Shown: in pieces, positions 9,830-20,931 of the stretch
Layout of the letters: every line of letters begins with the position of its first letter
How positions within the stretch are numbered: position 1 is the first letter of the stretch
Assembly (NCBI GenBank): GCA_948567375.1
Contig: OX419757.1
Span: 17,250,974 to 17,314,973 of the forward strand
Length of the DNA: 64,000 nucleotides
Reading direction: 5' to 3'
Origin: Lunularia cruciata
Lineage: Eukaryota; Streptophyta; Marchantiopsida; Lunulariales; Lunulariaceae
Translations under genes and position numbers: made by a program
Notes under the pieces: model-generated
The model's database searches: none
Told to the model about the DNA's origin: nothing
Seen by the model: the letters and a program-made list of their open reading frames with translations, nothing else

Positions 9830-12190
9830 ATGATGAGTGTATTAATAGGATTTCTCTTATCAATATTACAAGTACAATGGAAATTTTAATTATTTCAAAT
9901 GGTTGTCTTTATATAAAGTCTCTATTGGGATATGCTAGTAAACATTGGTATGGACCCAAATACACATTATTGTAAGGATAAGTCTATGCTTGTAAGTGTT
10001 GAGATACATTGGGTTGAATTTTAGGATTGTTAGTCATTCTAACTTGAATAGAATAATGCAAGTCCATATGGAGGATGCTTGCATCTGCTATGAGTCACTA
10101 ACATGAGGATTGTGACTTTTAGATTACATACTTTTTGAGAGGATCTAATTTTAGTGGGAAATATATGGATATCTAAAGAGTCACATTGGTGTGAAAAGTT
10201 GTGTCAAGGAGTATAAATTGAGAAGTCAAGGTTTTGTGTGATTCAAGGTTTCCCTTTTTTTCCTTCCCCAAATTTTTTGAGAGGAAATTTTCATCAAGAA
10301 AGTTTAGTTTGGGAATTTCTATCAAGAGAATTCACTTCCAATTTGGAATTTTTTATCAAGAGTCCAGTTCTAGTATGGGAATTTTTTATTACGAGAGTTT
10401 ATGTCTGAATGAGACACATTCTACAAGAAAATTGTTACAAAAGGAGAGTTGAGTGTGGTAAGAGAAGAGTTGGATAGATATTTGACAGATTGTGGAATTT
10501 TGAGTTGAGTGAAGGAAGAAAAGAGTTTGATAGACAATTGAAAAATTATAGAATTTTGAGGAGAGAGTGGAAGTTAGATTAATCAAGAAAGAAGTTCTAA
10601 AGTGAGATGGAAAGAAGGTGAGGTTTGAATCAAGTGGAGGAGAGAGAGACCAAAATTAAAAGAATTTTAATGTGAGAGAATGAAAGAAGGCAAGGTTTGA
10701 ATAAAGTGGAGGAAAGACTATAAGAGAATTTTGAGAGAAGGAAAGAATGTAGGGTTCAAGTATTGAGAGAAAAGAAATTCCAAAAGCTTGAGAGTGAATT
10801 GGGTGGAGGAAAGAGAGTGCATCCAAGAGTGAATTGAGTGGAGGAAAGAGAAGGTTTGGGAGAGAAATTTTCAAAGCTTGAGAGTGAATTGGGTAGAGGA
10901 AAGAGAGGCAAGAAGATAATTTTTGAATGTGAGAGAAAGGTAATTTTGAAGACATAGAGCTTTTCAAAGATAAGAGAGTGAGTGGAAGAAAGGAGAAATT
11001 TCTAGAAGATTCAAAGCTCTTTGAAGGTAAGACAATATGAAAATTGGTAGAGAGCTTTTCAAAGTTGAGAAAGTCTTCAAATTGGTACAAAGAGGTGTAT
11101 ATATTTTCAATAGCTGTAGGAGTTTTGTATGTAGAGATGTAGCACTTTTCTTGTACCCACAAGTCATGGATGAAGACAATATGGGAAGCCTTCACAAAGG
11201 AGATTTTTTAATAAACTTCCACACTCTCCAAGATCAAATGACATTCATTAGTTGGCGTTGGTTGGATAGATACTAGATCAAGGAGTTAGTCCAAGAGATT
11301 TTGGAAATAGATCTCAACAAAATGGCTTGAAAATTACTATCAGCATGGAAAATCCACATCCACATTTAAACAACACTTGTCCATTACTTACAAGCTTAGC
11401 ATCTATTACTTACAATTATAGTTTCTACATTTGCTGGATTATAGGTTCATGGTGCAGTGGCTTATGGGTTGATTATGCATTGGCTTACAATTGATTACTT
11501 TTAGATTTTGCCTTTGCTAGATTATAGGTTCCTCATGCAATGGCTTAGGGGTTGGTTATGCATTGGCTTGTAGTTGATTACTTGTAGTTTTTGCATTTGC
11601 TTGTGATTGTAGGTTGATTATGGGTTATACTTTTATAGTTGCTTCATTTGCTTGATTATGTAATAACTATTTGTTGAATTTCTCTAGAACTTGTTTGAAT
11701 TTGATTGTAACTTTATGTATGCTCTTTTTTAACTGCATCTTTTGCACTCCTTGTAAGTAGTACATACCAGCATAGACTAACACATATATACTATTTGTAG
11801 CCAAACCCTAGCACATACACCTCTACATAAGTGTTTAGGTAGCCAAAACCATATCACATGCCAACATAAAAGAATACATAAAAGCTCATAGCATAGTAAA
11901 GCACATAATAGTTTCTTGATCAACCAATATGAGCGCAATTCAATGCACACTCACATTATCACCTTTTTGGCCAGCATATACAAGCATAATTAGGTGCATA
12001 TGGTTGCATACTCAATGCTAACATTGGATATTTAAAGAATTGGGGGATATACAAACCAAGGCTGCTTTTGTTTTCTCAAATAACTTGTTGTAATATGTCC
12101 AATTAATCATGCAAGGACCAAGCATGTTGAAGTGAAGATGCATTTAATTTGTGTGCAAGTATAATCTTGGGACAATCAATCAATTAGGCA
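9830..12190. other. No gene seen; purine-rich and tandem-repeat DNA
   Basis: I found no convincing coding sequence here. About 10,430-11,060 is strongly purine-rich on the plus strand, with irregular repeats built on GAGTGAATTGGGTGGAGGAA (for example at 10,790, 10,830 and 10,880). The minus-strand reading of 179 codons at 10,656-11,195 is the open complement of this bias rather than a protein. At 11,420-11,640 a roughly 100-bp unit containing GATTATAGGTTC, ATGCATTGGCTT and TTGATTACTT is repeated about three times. Confidence 0.5.
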
Positions 12191-12194
12191 CTAA

Positions 12195-12936
12195 TGTAAT
12201 ACCAAGGGTTAGCCATATGATCTAGATGTGAAATTTGGTTTGGTAACATCTAGAATGATGTTATACATGATAGTCAAAATAGATCAGATAGAAGTATCAC
12301 CAAAAGAGTACTTCTACTAATAGGGCAGAAACCGAAATAGACTTGAGAACCTTAGAACCAATAGCTAGACATATGATTTAAAGGTGAGAATTGGTTTGGT
12401 AACATCTGGAAGGATGTTACACATGATGTACTAAACAGATCAGAAAGAGGTATCACCAAAAGGGGACTTCTACTAATAGAATAGGAACCAAAATATGCCT
12501 AAAATCTTTGAAGGCAATTTTGGAGGCCTAAACGGATGAATTAGGCCTCGAAAATGTGCAGATTCCCCCCCCCCCCAGGTAGGAAAGGCTGGCCTTCCCT
12601 CCCCCTCACTTTGTCTCGTCGAGAGCTTTCCAACGGTACCTTACTCACGTGATTTTGAGATTCTTACAGGAAGATTCTCTAAAAGATTCCCTCCGGTCAA
12701 AGCTTGTTTGACCAACTAGATAGGACCTAGACCAGACAGGTCACCCATCCAAGTAAGTAATCCAAGGGTGGAGCTTGCTGACATGTCACCTATCTGTGTC
12801 CCTAATCCTATGGTGGAGCTTCCTTGGAGGGGATCCTCTTTGTCTATATAATAAAGAGAAAGTGCTCCCTTGGTGCATCAAATGTTTGAGTGTGCAATAT
12901 GTGTTTTCTCTCTTCTCTTGTCCTCGGAGTATTACA
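12195..12936 (+). mobile_element. Solo LTR, G-tract family, with ACTAA target duplication
   Basis: The element starts TGTAATACC at 12,195 and ends GTATTACA at 12,936. It is flanked on both sides by the identical 5-bp word ACTAA (12,190-12,194 and 12,937-12,941). That is the signature of an LTR-retrotransposon insertion reduced to a solo LTR. Its first about 156 bp are duplicated in tandem (compare CATATGAT at 12,214 and 12,370). It has a run of 12 C at 12,565-12,576 and a TATA-like TCTATATAATAAAG near 12,833. Homologues lie at 3,217-3,843, 36,014-36,632 and 36,741-37,385 in the opposite orientation. Confidence 0.85.
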
Positions 12937-12941
12937 ACTAA

Positions 12942-14530
12942 TAATACTATTAATTACTTATCAAGAGGAAAATTTATGAAACTCTCAAAAGAACATTGTC
13001 TTTGTGAAATGCCATGATCTTAAAAGAGGTATTAAATGACATAAATTTTAGTGCATACCTCATTCTCTTGTGTGTTTTCATATCCAAGAGTGTCTATTTG
13101 GAGACTCTTACATATATGTCAATCATAATTACTTCATGTCATTTCATATCCAAGAGTGTCTCTCTTTATTCTCTTACATATATGCAAAGTGTGATCCTTT
13201 CTTGATCCTTCCTACCAACCATACCTTGCAAATATTTTAATTAAGCTCTTGTTATGACCAAACCCTTTATGACTTTTGTTGCAATACTCTTTTTTCTTGA
13301 GCTAACATGTACATAATGCATGGTTCTTTGTGTCTAGAAAAATCAAGCACATGCAATGCACAAACTAAATATCACTTTTATCTTCTTGTGTATGAATTAC
13401 ATGAGTTTTAATAAGATATACAACATGTTCTTTACTAAGATATACTTTTGGAAGTCTGTATTAGATATCTTTATGCACAAAGTTTGTGTCATCTTGGGAC
13501 CATGATACAAAGAAGGCAAGAGTTGGAGAGAGGGAGTTCAGTTTGAGTATTTCTATGATTCATGAAGCAGTTGCTTTGCAATGGGGTTGAACACCAAAGA
13601 AGATATCTATTCCTTACATTTCAATGACGGATTGGTTTCTTATTTGGGATAGAACAACATGCAAGTCTCTTGGAATAATAGTGTGCATATTCTATATTTT
13701 GGCCTCGTATATATAATAGGTTATCTCTTTATCCCAACTACGAGGCCCAAATTTATGTATGGAAAAATTATTTTGAATGTGAAAACTGAACCTAAGAGAT
13801 ATGGTGTAGAGGAGTACAATTGGATAGAGTTAGTTATGTATGCAATGGAAGCTGAGTTAATAGTCTAAATTAGACAAATTCAACATCTTGATGGATGATT
13901 CAGGGTGACTCGTATAGGGCAGATTCTCACTTATCTCTTTGTAAAAATAAGCTTTATAAGAGAGGACAATGTATCACATGAGCAATGGAGATGAGGCAAA
14001 TGTCCCATTAGAGGATGAGGTAGTATTCCATGATATAGAGGATGAGGATGACAATGAAGGTAAGGAGCATGATGTGGAGGGTGAGTGGATTTATATTTTA
14101 GATGCCATCTTCAAGCTTTGTATATGTACTTTCATTACATATAATGAATAAACTTTTGCAAGTTAGGGATAGTTTGTATGTATTCTCATCTTGAAAAATC
14201 CCCTTTTTGCAACTATTTTTTATGCCTCATTCAAGATGCTATGTTTTACTATCTTCATACATAGAATTATTTTTATAAATCTGTGTGCATAGGATACCAT
14301 TCCATTTTTTAAAATCCATTTGTTGGAGTAGCGAGTCTCCATAATGACCCTTTGGATGCTATAGCCTTTGATAGTGGATTTTTGAGATCCCATGGCAAGG
14401 AGGATACACTAGAGAGTTAGGAGCATAATAAAGAGATAAAATCCCACCATGACATGCATTATCATGAGTCCCATACTATAGGAGAAAATAAGGATCATCT
14501 AATAAGAGGGAGCATCCACTATTAGAGCAT
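12942..14530. other. No recognisable gene
   Basis: Only short open frames occur, none of which I recognise. A stretch of about 70 bp beginning CATATCCAAGAGTGTCT is repeated at about 13,078 and 13,144. An acidic reading at 13,969-14,150 (EDEDDNEGKEHD) has no visible domain. This is likely decayed transposon sequence. Confidence 0.4.
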
Positions 14531-14820
14531 GAGATGCATTTTAGGGTCTAAGAGAGTTCTAGAGTTGAGAGATTGGCTAAGTTGGATAAGCCAGTGATAG
14601 AGAAGGAGATCCATTTTAGGATTGAGGAGGGTTTGAGAGTTGAGAGATTAGCTAAGTTGTATAGGCTAGTGATAGAGAAGGAGATGCATTTTAGAAATGA
14701 GGAGATTTCAGGAGTTGAGAGATTAGTTGAGTTGGGTAGGCTAGTGATAAAGTTGGAAATGCATTTTGAGGATGAAGAAAATGCTAGAGTTGAGAGATTG
14801 GTTGAGTTACATGGTAGCAA
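14531..14820 (+). repeat. 75-bp coding-frame tandem repeat, four units
   Basis: Four units begin at 14,531, 14,606, 14,681 and 14,756, exactly 75 bp apart. Each starts GAGATGCATTTTAG or a close variant and contains GTTGAGAGATT. Read in the plus frame each unit gives a 25-residue motif of the type RVERLAKLYRLVIEKEMHF followed by an acidic patch, suggesting a helical repeat protein. The frame stays open from about 14,573 to 14,881 in spite of divergence. The host ORF is unrecognised; its neighbours are retroelement relics, so a retroelement protein is likely. Confidence 0.65.
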
Positions 14821-15051
14821 GACTTATAAAGAGATTATAGTTGTGGGTTATATGATTAAGGAGAAATTTTTACTCACATGAGTTTTAGCTTAGTATGGAG
14901 ACTTTAGGAAGGACATTGCACAAGTTAGCAAAGGTATGTACTACTCTAGACATGGTGAGGACTGAGCAAGAGGAAGCTTATGAGAATTTCATGACCTTAT
15001 TTTGGGATGAGGCATGGAGATATACTACTTTGGTGCATATTGGGACTCTGT

Positions 15052-15400
15052 GGTACCCACATTTGTTGGTTTTGTTATATTTTGAAGAAGAGGTATAAAG
15101 TCAAAGTCAAAGTGAAGCCAAATGGCAAAAGAAAGGAGAAGAATTGTGTCTTTGGGTCAGACTTGAAGAAGCATAATTTGGCTCAAGAGAGCAGATCTTG
15201 GATCAGATTAGGCAGAGGTTAAACTTGAAGTAGGAAAACTTTGCTTTGGAGTGATCAACCTGATGATGTAACCTTGTAACAACTTTCCATCAAGAACGTA
15301 CAATCAAGAAAATGGCAAGAACAATGAATCAAGAATGTACAATCAAGAAAATGGAACAATTTTGAGCGGGAGAAGAGCTAAGAATGATAGGAGTACTTGA
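15052..15400 (+). mobile_element. LTR fragment, TGGTACCCAC family
   Basis: This begins TGGTACCCACATTTGTTGGT and aligns with 30,752-31,060 over about 330 bp. Shared words include GGTTTTGTTATATTTTGAAG, AAGCCAAATGGCAAAAGA and GTAACAACTTTCC. The 30.75 kb copy lies behind a polypurine tract at the end of a gypsy pol relic, so both are LTR sequence. The chromovirus at 15,706 begins about 300 bp downstream. Confidence 0.6.
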
Positions 15401-15775
15401 TGCGGATAGGGTGAGTTGTAAGTGAAGAGTGATTGAAGAATAACCGCACATTGCAAAACTATAAGGTGAATACTCAATCAAGGAATCTTTGAGATGTCAA
15501 GCAAGTATCCTATACCTCTAAGAAGTCATCTCAAAGGAATGCAGATTACAAAGCCAAGTGAGAGTTAAATTTTCAAACATCTAAAGGGAGTGAGGATTTT
15601 GCATCCAAGAGATAGGAGGATCCTTTTCTAGCTACCCCGAGTAAGAGATCACACAATGCCAATGAAGGGTGAGAAGAAGAGTCCCTCCATTGAAATAAGA
15701 AATCATGTAACAATATGGAGTTTAGCGACAAAGTTAGTAGGGCTAACAAATTAGCAAATAAGACAAATTAGTCTA

Positions 15776-15950
15776 GAATATTCTACAAATACCTAGGAAG
15801 CTTCTTGGGAAGCTCCCCAGCTAGCTTAGCTTGCACCCCAAGTAGGTAACTTCTAGAATGAAGCTTCTAGAAGCTTCCAACTAGCTTAGTTTGCACACCA
15901 AGTAAGTGGCTTCTAGAAGGAAGCTTCTTGAGAAGCTTCCCAGTTAAGTT
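15776..15950 (+). promoter_or_regulatory. Heat-shock-element cluster in 5' LTR
   Basis: The heat-shock-factor site is an array of alternating GAA and TTC pentamers spaced by two bases. Positions 15,860-15,877 give GAA-gc-TTC-ta-GAA-gc-TTC, a perfect four-unit site. GAA-ta-TTC occurs at 15,776-15,783 and TTC-ta-GAA at 15,911-15,918, with further GAAgcTTC pairs just after. The cluster lies about 70 to 245 bp upstream of the TATAAATA box. The binding-site match is seen directly; heat response is inferred. Confidence 0.7.
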
Positions 15951-16019
15951 GGCTTGCACTCCAAGAAAGCGGCTCCAAGAAACTTTTTGAAAAGCTTCTC
16001 AAGGGCCTTGTATGATCCT

Positions 16020-16027
16020 TATAAATA
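16020..16027 (+). promoter_or_regulatory. TATA box of 5' LTR
   Basis: TATAAATA is conserved in the 3' LTR at 21,244-21,251. It stands between the heat-shock-element cluster and the LTR end, where a retrotransposon promoter is expected. Confidence 0.65.
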
Positions 16028-16132
16028 CAAGAACCAAAGTCCATACTACGCATTCAGAGTTTTCCTTCATTCAAGTGTCCCAATGTGAGCTTCCATTCTC
16101 CTATTTCTCTCCTCAATCTTGGCCTTTTACAC

Positions 16133-16144
16133 TAGTATCAAAGT
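16133..16144 (+). other. Primer-binding site, tRNA-iMet type (decayed)
   Basis: TAGTATCAAAGT begins one base after the LTR end. The standard plant initiator-methionine primer site is TGGTATCAGAGC, so three changes have accumulated, at least two of them G to A. The relative at 40,241-40,252 (minus) has TGGTATTAGAGC. Confidence 0.7.
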
Positions 16145-16159
16145 AGGAACGGGATGGAT

Positions 16160-17330
16160 GGAATTTATGGACCACAAAATCCACTTCTACCAAACCATTG
16201 GGAATTTTGTGTCCAAGTACTACCCAAGCATCGATTCATACAATCATCACCTTGGGCTTTGGGCATGATTTTCTACATATGATCACCTTGTCTAAGGAAC
16301 CCTTGATATTTCTGGTTGTAACTTATAGAGAACAATGGATGTGCTGCATCTATGTGTTAATAAATTAGATAAATTGGGAGTAGTGGGATAGAGTAGTAGC
16401 CATAGTGTCAATATTGGATGTTATCATTAATATGTAACAACAAATTGAGCACCTTACTTGATTGGTGGATGAACAAGCCTAACAATGACAAGAACACATA
16501 AAGAGAGCACCATTTTGAGATGGAGAAGATCAAATCCAATTTCCAAAACCCAAGGTGTTTGAAGACAAGAATCTTCTGAGCATAGTGGAGAGTTTTGTGT
16601 TTGACTGCAAATGTTACTTTGAAGCTACCAATCTTCAAGATGAACAGAAATAGATTCTCTTGGCTTCTAGCCAATTGGATGGTGTGACAAAACTACGGTG
16701 GTGATTCCGGGTGGAGCGAGCTAAACAACAAATTGTTGCATCAATCTTAACATGGCAGAATTCAAGGATGCAAATACTTGGTTGATCTCGAACCATAAGT
16801 GCCACCCAAGCCGTATGAGATAAATTGGCGGAGTTGAAGTAGATTGGCTTTGTAAGGAGCTACATCATGCAATTTCAGAACATCATCATGCAAATTCTAG
16901 ATATACAAGAAGGTGAAGTTCTGGATTGATTTGTGAGGGGCTTGAAGTCATAAACCAAATTGAAGGTGACTATGTGAGAACCACAAAATGTGGAAGAAGC
17001 CATGCAATTGGCTGAGCACTTTGATTTCTTGGTTGCAACAACTTGGTCTTGACCTCGACCTACACAAAGCCTACAAGTACACTACGCACAAGTGGAGGAA
17101 TTGGCACCAATGGAGATTGATGCTATCCAACGGAGACCACTCGGTATAGTGGATAGAGAAAGATCATGACAAAATGATGGTTTTTTTTTATTATCGCCAA
17201 GTTGGACATTGCATTGTTGAGTGTCTACTTAAGAATGGGTGACCTTGACAAGTTGCCCAAATGGAGTTTGTGGAGCGGAATGATCAAGGAAACAAGGAAT
17301 CCCAATAGGAGATTTTGAGCTGCCTGTTGG
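16160..17330 (+). pseudogene. Chromovirus gag relic
   Basis: This is capsid-like sequence with many stops. The best landmark is a ruined CCHC zinc knuckle at about 17,189-17,224 reading YYRQVGHCIVEC: the His and last Cys remain, and the first two Cys are lost. The antisense reading at 16,408-16,674 resembles the one at 39,750-40,028, which shows that the minus-strand relic there is the same gag. Confidence 0.6.
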
Positions 17331-17385
17331 GAGCTTGATTAGTTCTAATGGGATCTAAGGCTCGACCTATGCAAGTTTACTTCAC

Positions 17386-17658
17386 TTGCAAGGTATGATA
17401 TCTAATCAGGGTTGTAGGATTTTGGTTGATTCTAGAAGTTTAGGGAATTGCATGTATATGCAAGTAGCAAAAGAATTGGGTATTCCTATCAAGAAAGTAA
17501 TTGGAAATAGATTGATGATGGCGGATGGTAGCAAGGGTTCTGCATTCCATACCACACATCCTATTACCTTCAAGATTGGGAAGGAGTATTTGGAGTGTAT
17601 GAGGTTTGTGGTGACACCTTTACACTATGATGCCATTTTTATGATTACCTTGGCTTGA
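17386..17658 (+). pseudogene. Chromovirus aspartic protease relic
   Basis: This open stretch reads CRILVDSRSLGNCMYMQVAK. In related elements it is 'LVDSGSTHNF', so the catalytic DSG has become DSR (GGA or GGT to AGA). Later MMADGSKG and the YDAIF region match the retropepsin flap and C-terminal part. The catalytic triad change would inactivate the enzyme. Confidence 0.65.
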
Positions 17659-18049
17659 ACAACATAAGGTTCAATTTGATTGGAACCGATAACAAATTCA
17701 AGTACAACACCAAGGTAGGAATTTCCGATTAGGTTGTTTGGCACCTCTGAGTAAGACACCTAAGAATAGTTAGTCCCAAGATGGGAAGTTTGTCAAGAAG
17801 GTAGCAATAGAGCAAACTTTGAAGGGAGATGAGTCCCAAGATTGGAAGTTTACCAAGAAAGTAGCCATGGAGCAAGCTTTGAAGAAAGATGAGTCCTTAA
17901 ATGAAAAGTTTGTTAGTGAAGCAGCCATAGAGCAAGCTTTGGAGGAAGATAGTCTATTTTTGCAATGTGGATCAAGCCGATTGCACAAGGAAAATTTGAG
18001 GAAGGCCAAGAGCCTTAGCAAGCAATGGTTGATCAGATAGTTCAAGAGT

Positions 18050-19400
18050 TTACGGATGTGTTTTTGGATGATCTGCCAAAGGGATTACACTCCAATCATG
18101 GTATGTCCTTTAGGATTGAGTTATTGCCAGGGAGTTCTCTAGTGAGTAGACCAATCTATCGTCTCTCACCAAAGGAATTGGAGTAGTTGCAAACAACACT
18201 TATGGAGTTGTTGGAGAAGGACTTCATACAACATAGTACCTCTCCTTGGGGAGCACTAGTACTATTTATTCCAAAGAATGATGGAAGACTTTGTTTTTGT
18301 ATTGATTATTGTGGGCTCAATAAGCAAACAATGAAGAATGCATATCCTTTGCCTTGGATCGATGACTTTCTTGATCAATTGAATGGAGCACAATACTTTT
18401 CCAAGTTGGATCTTCACAACGGTATTGGCAAATCCCCATTGATAGGAAGGATGTGCAAAAGATTACCTTTTGCACAAGGTATGTGCATTTTGAGTGGAGA
18501 GTTCTACCTTTTGGGTTCACTAATGCTCTAGTAGTCTTCATGGATCAGATGCATCGGGTGTTGGATGGACTATTGGATTGATACATGGTGGTGTTCTTGG
18601 ATGATATCTTAATTTGTAGCAAGATAGAGGCAAAACACATGAATCATGTGCAAGAAGTCCTACTTTGACTATGACAATGGAATTCTACTACAAAAAGTCA
18701 AATTGTGCCTTTTGGCTGAAGGAGGCTACCTTCTTGGGTCACAAGATCTCATTAGAGGGGATCAAGATGGAAGAGGAGAAAATCAAGGCCATTATTGATT
18801 GGCCTACTCCGAAGGATGCTACAAAAGTATGGGCATCCAATGGATTGGCCAATTTTTACCAACGGTTTATCCATTATTATGCTCATGTGGCTGCACCATT
18901 GACTTACCTCTTGGGGAAGAACTTGAGCTTCCAATGGACCACCAAGCATGAAGAAGCATTCCAGAAGTTGAAACATATGGTGTCTTCAAGACCTATTCTT
19001 CAACAATATGATACTCAACTACCTTGTGTGGTTGCTTTTGATGCTTTTAACTTTGCAATTGGAGCCATGTTGCAACAGGAATTCCCAAATGGACTACATC
19101 CCATTGCTTTTGTGTCTCACCGACTAAATAGAATTGAAATAAATTACTCTACTTGAGATCTGGAACAACTTGCAATGGTATATGCCACCAAGGTATGGAG
19201 GCATTATCTCTTGGGGAAACAAGTGATCATACAAACTTATCACAAACTATTGTTGCAAACCTTACACTTGGAACACATGAAGAGTTGACATCATCAATGG
19301 GAGGAGTAACTCCAATTTTTTGACATCAAACTTGAGTACAAACCAGGTTGGTTCCATGTCATCACTGATCCTCTATCACAATGACCTGATTTGAAGTCTC
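18050..19400 (+). pseudogene. Chromovirus reverse transcriptase-RNase H relic
   Basis: Reverse transcriptase fingers and palm are visible: [37 protein letters not shown], and SKLDLHNGI with the first catalytic Asp. The catalytic box reads VVFLDDIL at about 18,588-18,612 (usually YxDD; here FLDD). The connection and RNase H follow: FLGHKISLEGIK, DWPTPKDATKV, GLANFYQRFI, PLTYLLGK, FDAFNFAIGAMLQQ, HPIAFVSHRLN. Stops at 18,181, 18,530, about 18,578 and 19,154 and a frameshift near 18,450 break it. The full domain order is retained, so only point decay has occurred. Confidence 0.8.
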
Positions 19401-19449
19401 TTCTTCTCATCAAAGCGGCAATTACGATGGTGTCAATTGACTCCAAGGT

Positions 19450-20390
19450 CCATAATAAGTTTTAGTTAGCTCTACAACAAGATCCCTTCTTCCAAATGGT
19501 ACATGGTTGTCTAATAGCATGCAACAAGGAGTACAACACCTTCTCTTTCAAGGAAAGTCTTCTATTCCATGTGGATAGGATCTATGTTCCAACCAAAGGT
19601 GATCTCTGACTTGTGCGCCTTCAAGAAGCCCATGATTTACCAATAGTTGGTCACATGGGTGTGGACAAGACCTTGGGTACCCTCCAATGCCAATGGTGGT
19701 GACCCAACATGGCATGAGATGTTTAGGAGTTTGTCTGATTGTGTGAGAGTTGTCAATGCAACAAGGCCAGTAACCAAAAGATGAGTGGACTTCTTCAGCC
19801 CCTCCCCGTTCCAACTACTTGTTGGGAACATGTGAGCTTAGATCTCATCACCTCCTTGCCCAAGACAAAGCAAGGTCACACAAAAATTGTGGTGTTTGTG
19901 GGTAAACTTAGTAAGCAAATCCATTTAGCACCAATAATTGATACTATGGATGCTCCAACCTTGGTGCAACTCTACTTTGACAATGTATTCAAGCATCATG
20001 GGATACCATGTGTACTCATCTCTGACTGTGATCCTTGCTTCACTAGAAAGTTTTGGCAAGCATTCTTCCACATACTTGGTACCAAGCTTGCTTTGTCCAT
20101 AGCCTATCATCCTCAAATTGATAGACAAATTGAACATGCAAATTGCACCTTGGAAGATATGCTTTGTGCCTTTGTCAACATTCACCACACCAATTGGGAT
20201 GAATGTCTTGCAGTTGCGGATTTTGCATACAACAATTCTAAACATGCAAGCACCAAATTCTCTCCTTTCTTTCTTAATTTTGGCAAAGATCCACTTGTTC
20301 CAGATTCCCTTCTTGCTCATCTCCCATCTTATGTCCCTCATACTTCCACCTTCTTGACCACCATCTCCCAATCCTCCAACAACTAAATCT
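19450..20390 (+). pseudogene. Chromovirus integrase relic
   Basis: The longest open piece (19,739-20,386, 215 codons) holds the integrase core. CESCQCNKAS is the end of the zinc-binding domain. LDLITSLPKTKQGHTKIVVF carries the first Asp, LISDCDPCFTRKFWQAFF the second Asp, and DRQIEHANCTLEDML the Glu. All three acidic residues of the D,D(35)E triad are therefore still present, although the usual SDRDPRFT has become SDCDPCFT. AYNNSKHASTKFSPFFL is the conserved 'YN.S.H..T..SPF' stretch. The N-terminal zinc finger lies in a broken frame before 19,739. Confidence 0.8.
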
Positions 20391-20689
20391 CATCTCCTTG
20401 TTGCTCAAAATCTGTAGAAACATGTATGTAGATCACCATCACCACTATCTCAACCTTCAAGTTGGTGATAAGGTCATGCTCTCATCCAATAACCTCCCTT
20501 TCCCACTGGATACCCAAGTTCATAAACTCGCCCTTAATTGGATAGGACCCTTTGATATCACCCAAATTGTCTTTCCTATTGCTTATTGACTTGCCCTGCC
20601 TTGTCAAATGCGCATCTATCCTATCTTTCATATTTCCAAGTTGAAACCCTTTGTTCCTAACCCCTCTTCTTTTTCCTCTTGAGTCCAAC

Positions 20690-20905
20690 CTCCCCATCCT
20701 CTTGTCCCTATCAATGATCATGAGGAGTACAAAGTTGATCGTATCCTTGCACATTGCTATATTCAATGAGGCCATTGACAATATATAAAGTACAAGGTCC
20801 TTTGGAAAGGGTATCTCCTTCATGATGCCACATGAGAACCTCTTTCTCATCTCCAAAATGCATAACTGGCCATCCAAGAGTTTGAAACTTCACTGGCAAC
20901 AACGA
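20690..20905 (+). pseudogene. Integrase-linked chromodomain relic
   Basis: After the GPY/F-like region (ALNWIGPFDITQI, about 20,541-20,580) the frame reads HEEYKVDRILAHC, then IKYKVLWKGYLLHDAT.EP and HLQNA. This is a chromodomain of the chromovirus type, whose consensus has 'EYEVEKIL', 'YLVKWKGY', 'ATWEP' and 'LxNA'. Chromodomains bind methylated histone H3 and direct integration to heterochromatin. The Trp of ATWEP is now a stop (TGA). The antisense of a second copy is seen at 31,390-31,570. Confidence 0.75.
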
Positions 20906-20917
20906 CAACACCAACTA

Positions 20918-20931
20918 GCGGTGGGGAAATA
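20918..20931 (+). other. Polypurine tract of the chromovirus
   Basis: AGCGGTGGGGAAATA stands directly before the 3' LTR start at 20,932. This is the position and composition expected of the plus-strand primer. Confidence 0.65.

Larger units (their letters stand above)
15706..16131 (+). repeat. 5' LTR of the chromovirus
   Basis: This 426-bp LTR is paired with 20,932-21,355. It contains heat-shock-element arrays, notably GAAGCTTCTAGAAGCTTC at 15,860-15,877, and a TATAAATA box at 16,020-16,027. U3 is therefore roughly 15,706-16,050. Confidence 0.9.

Noticed and set aside
10656..11195. 179-codon open frame on the minus strand
   Set aside because: It is the complement of a purine-rich repeat tract; the Ser/Leu/Phe-rich product simply reflects pyrimidine codons and has no domain or splice context.
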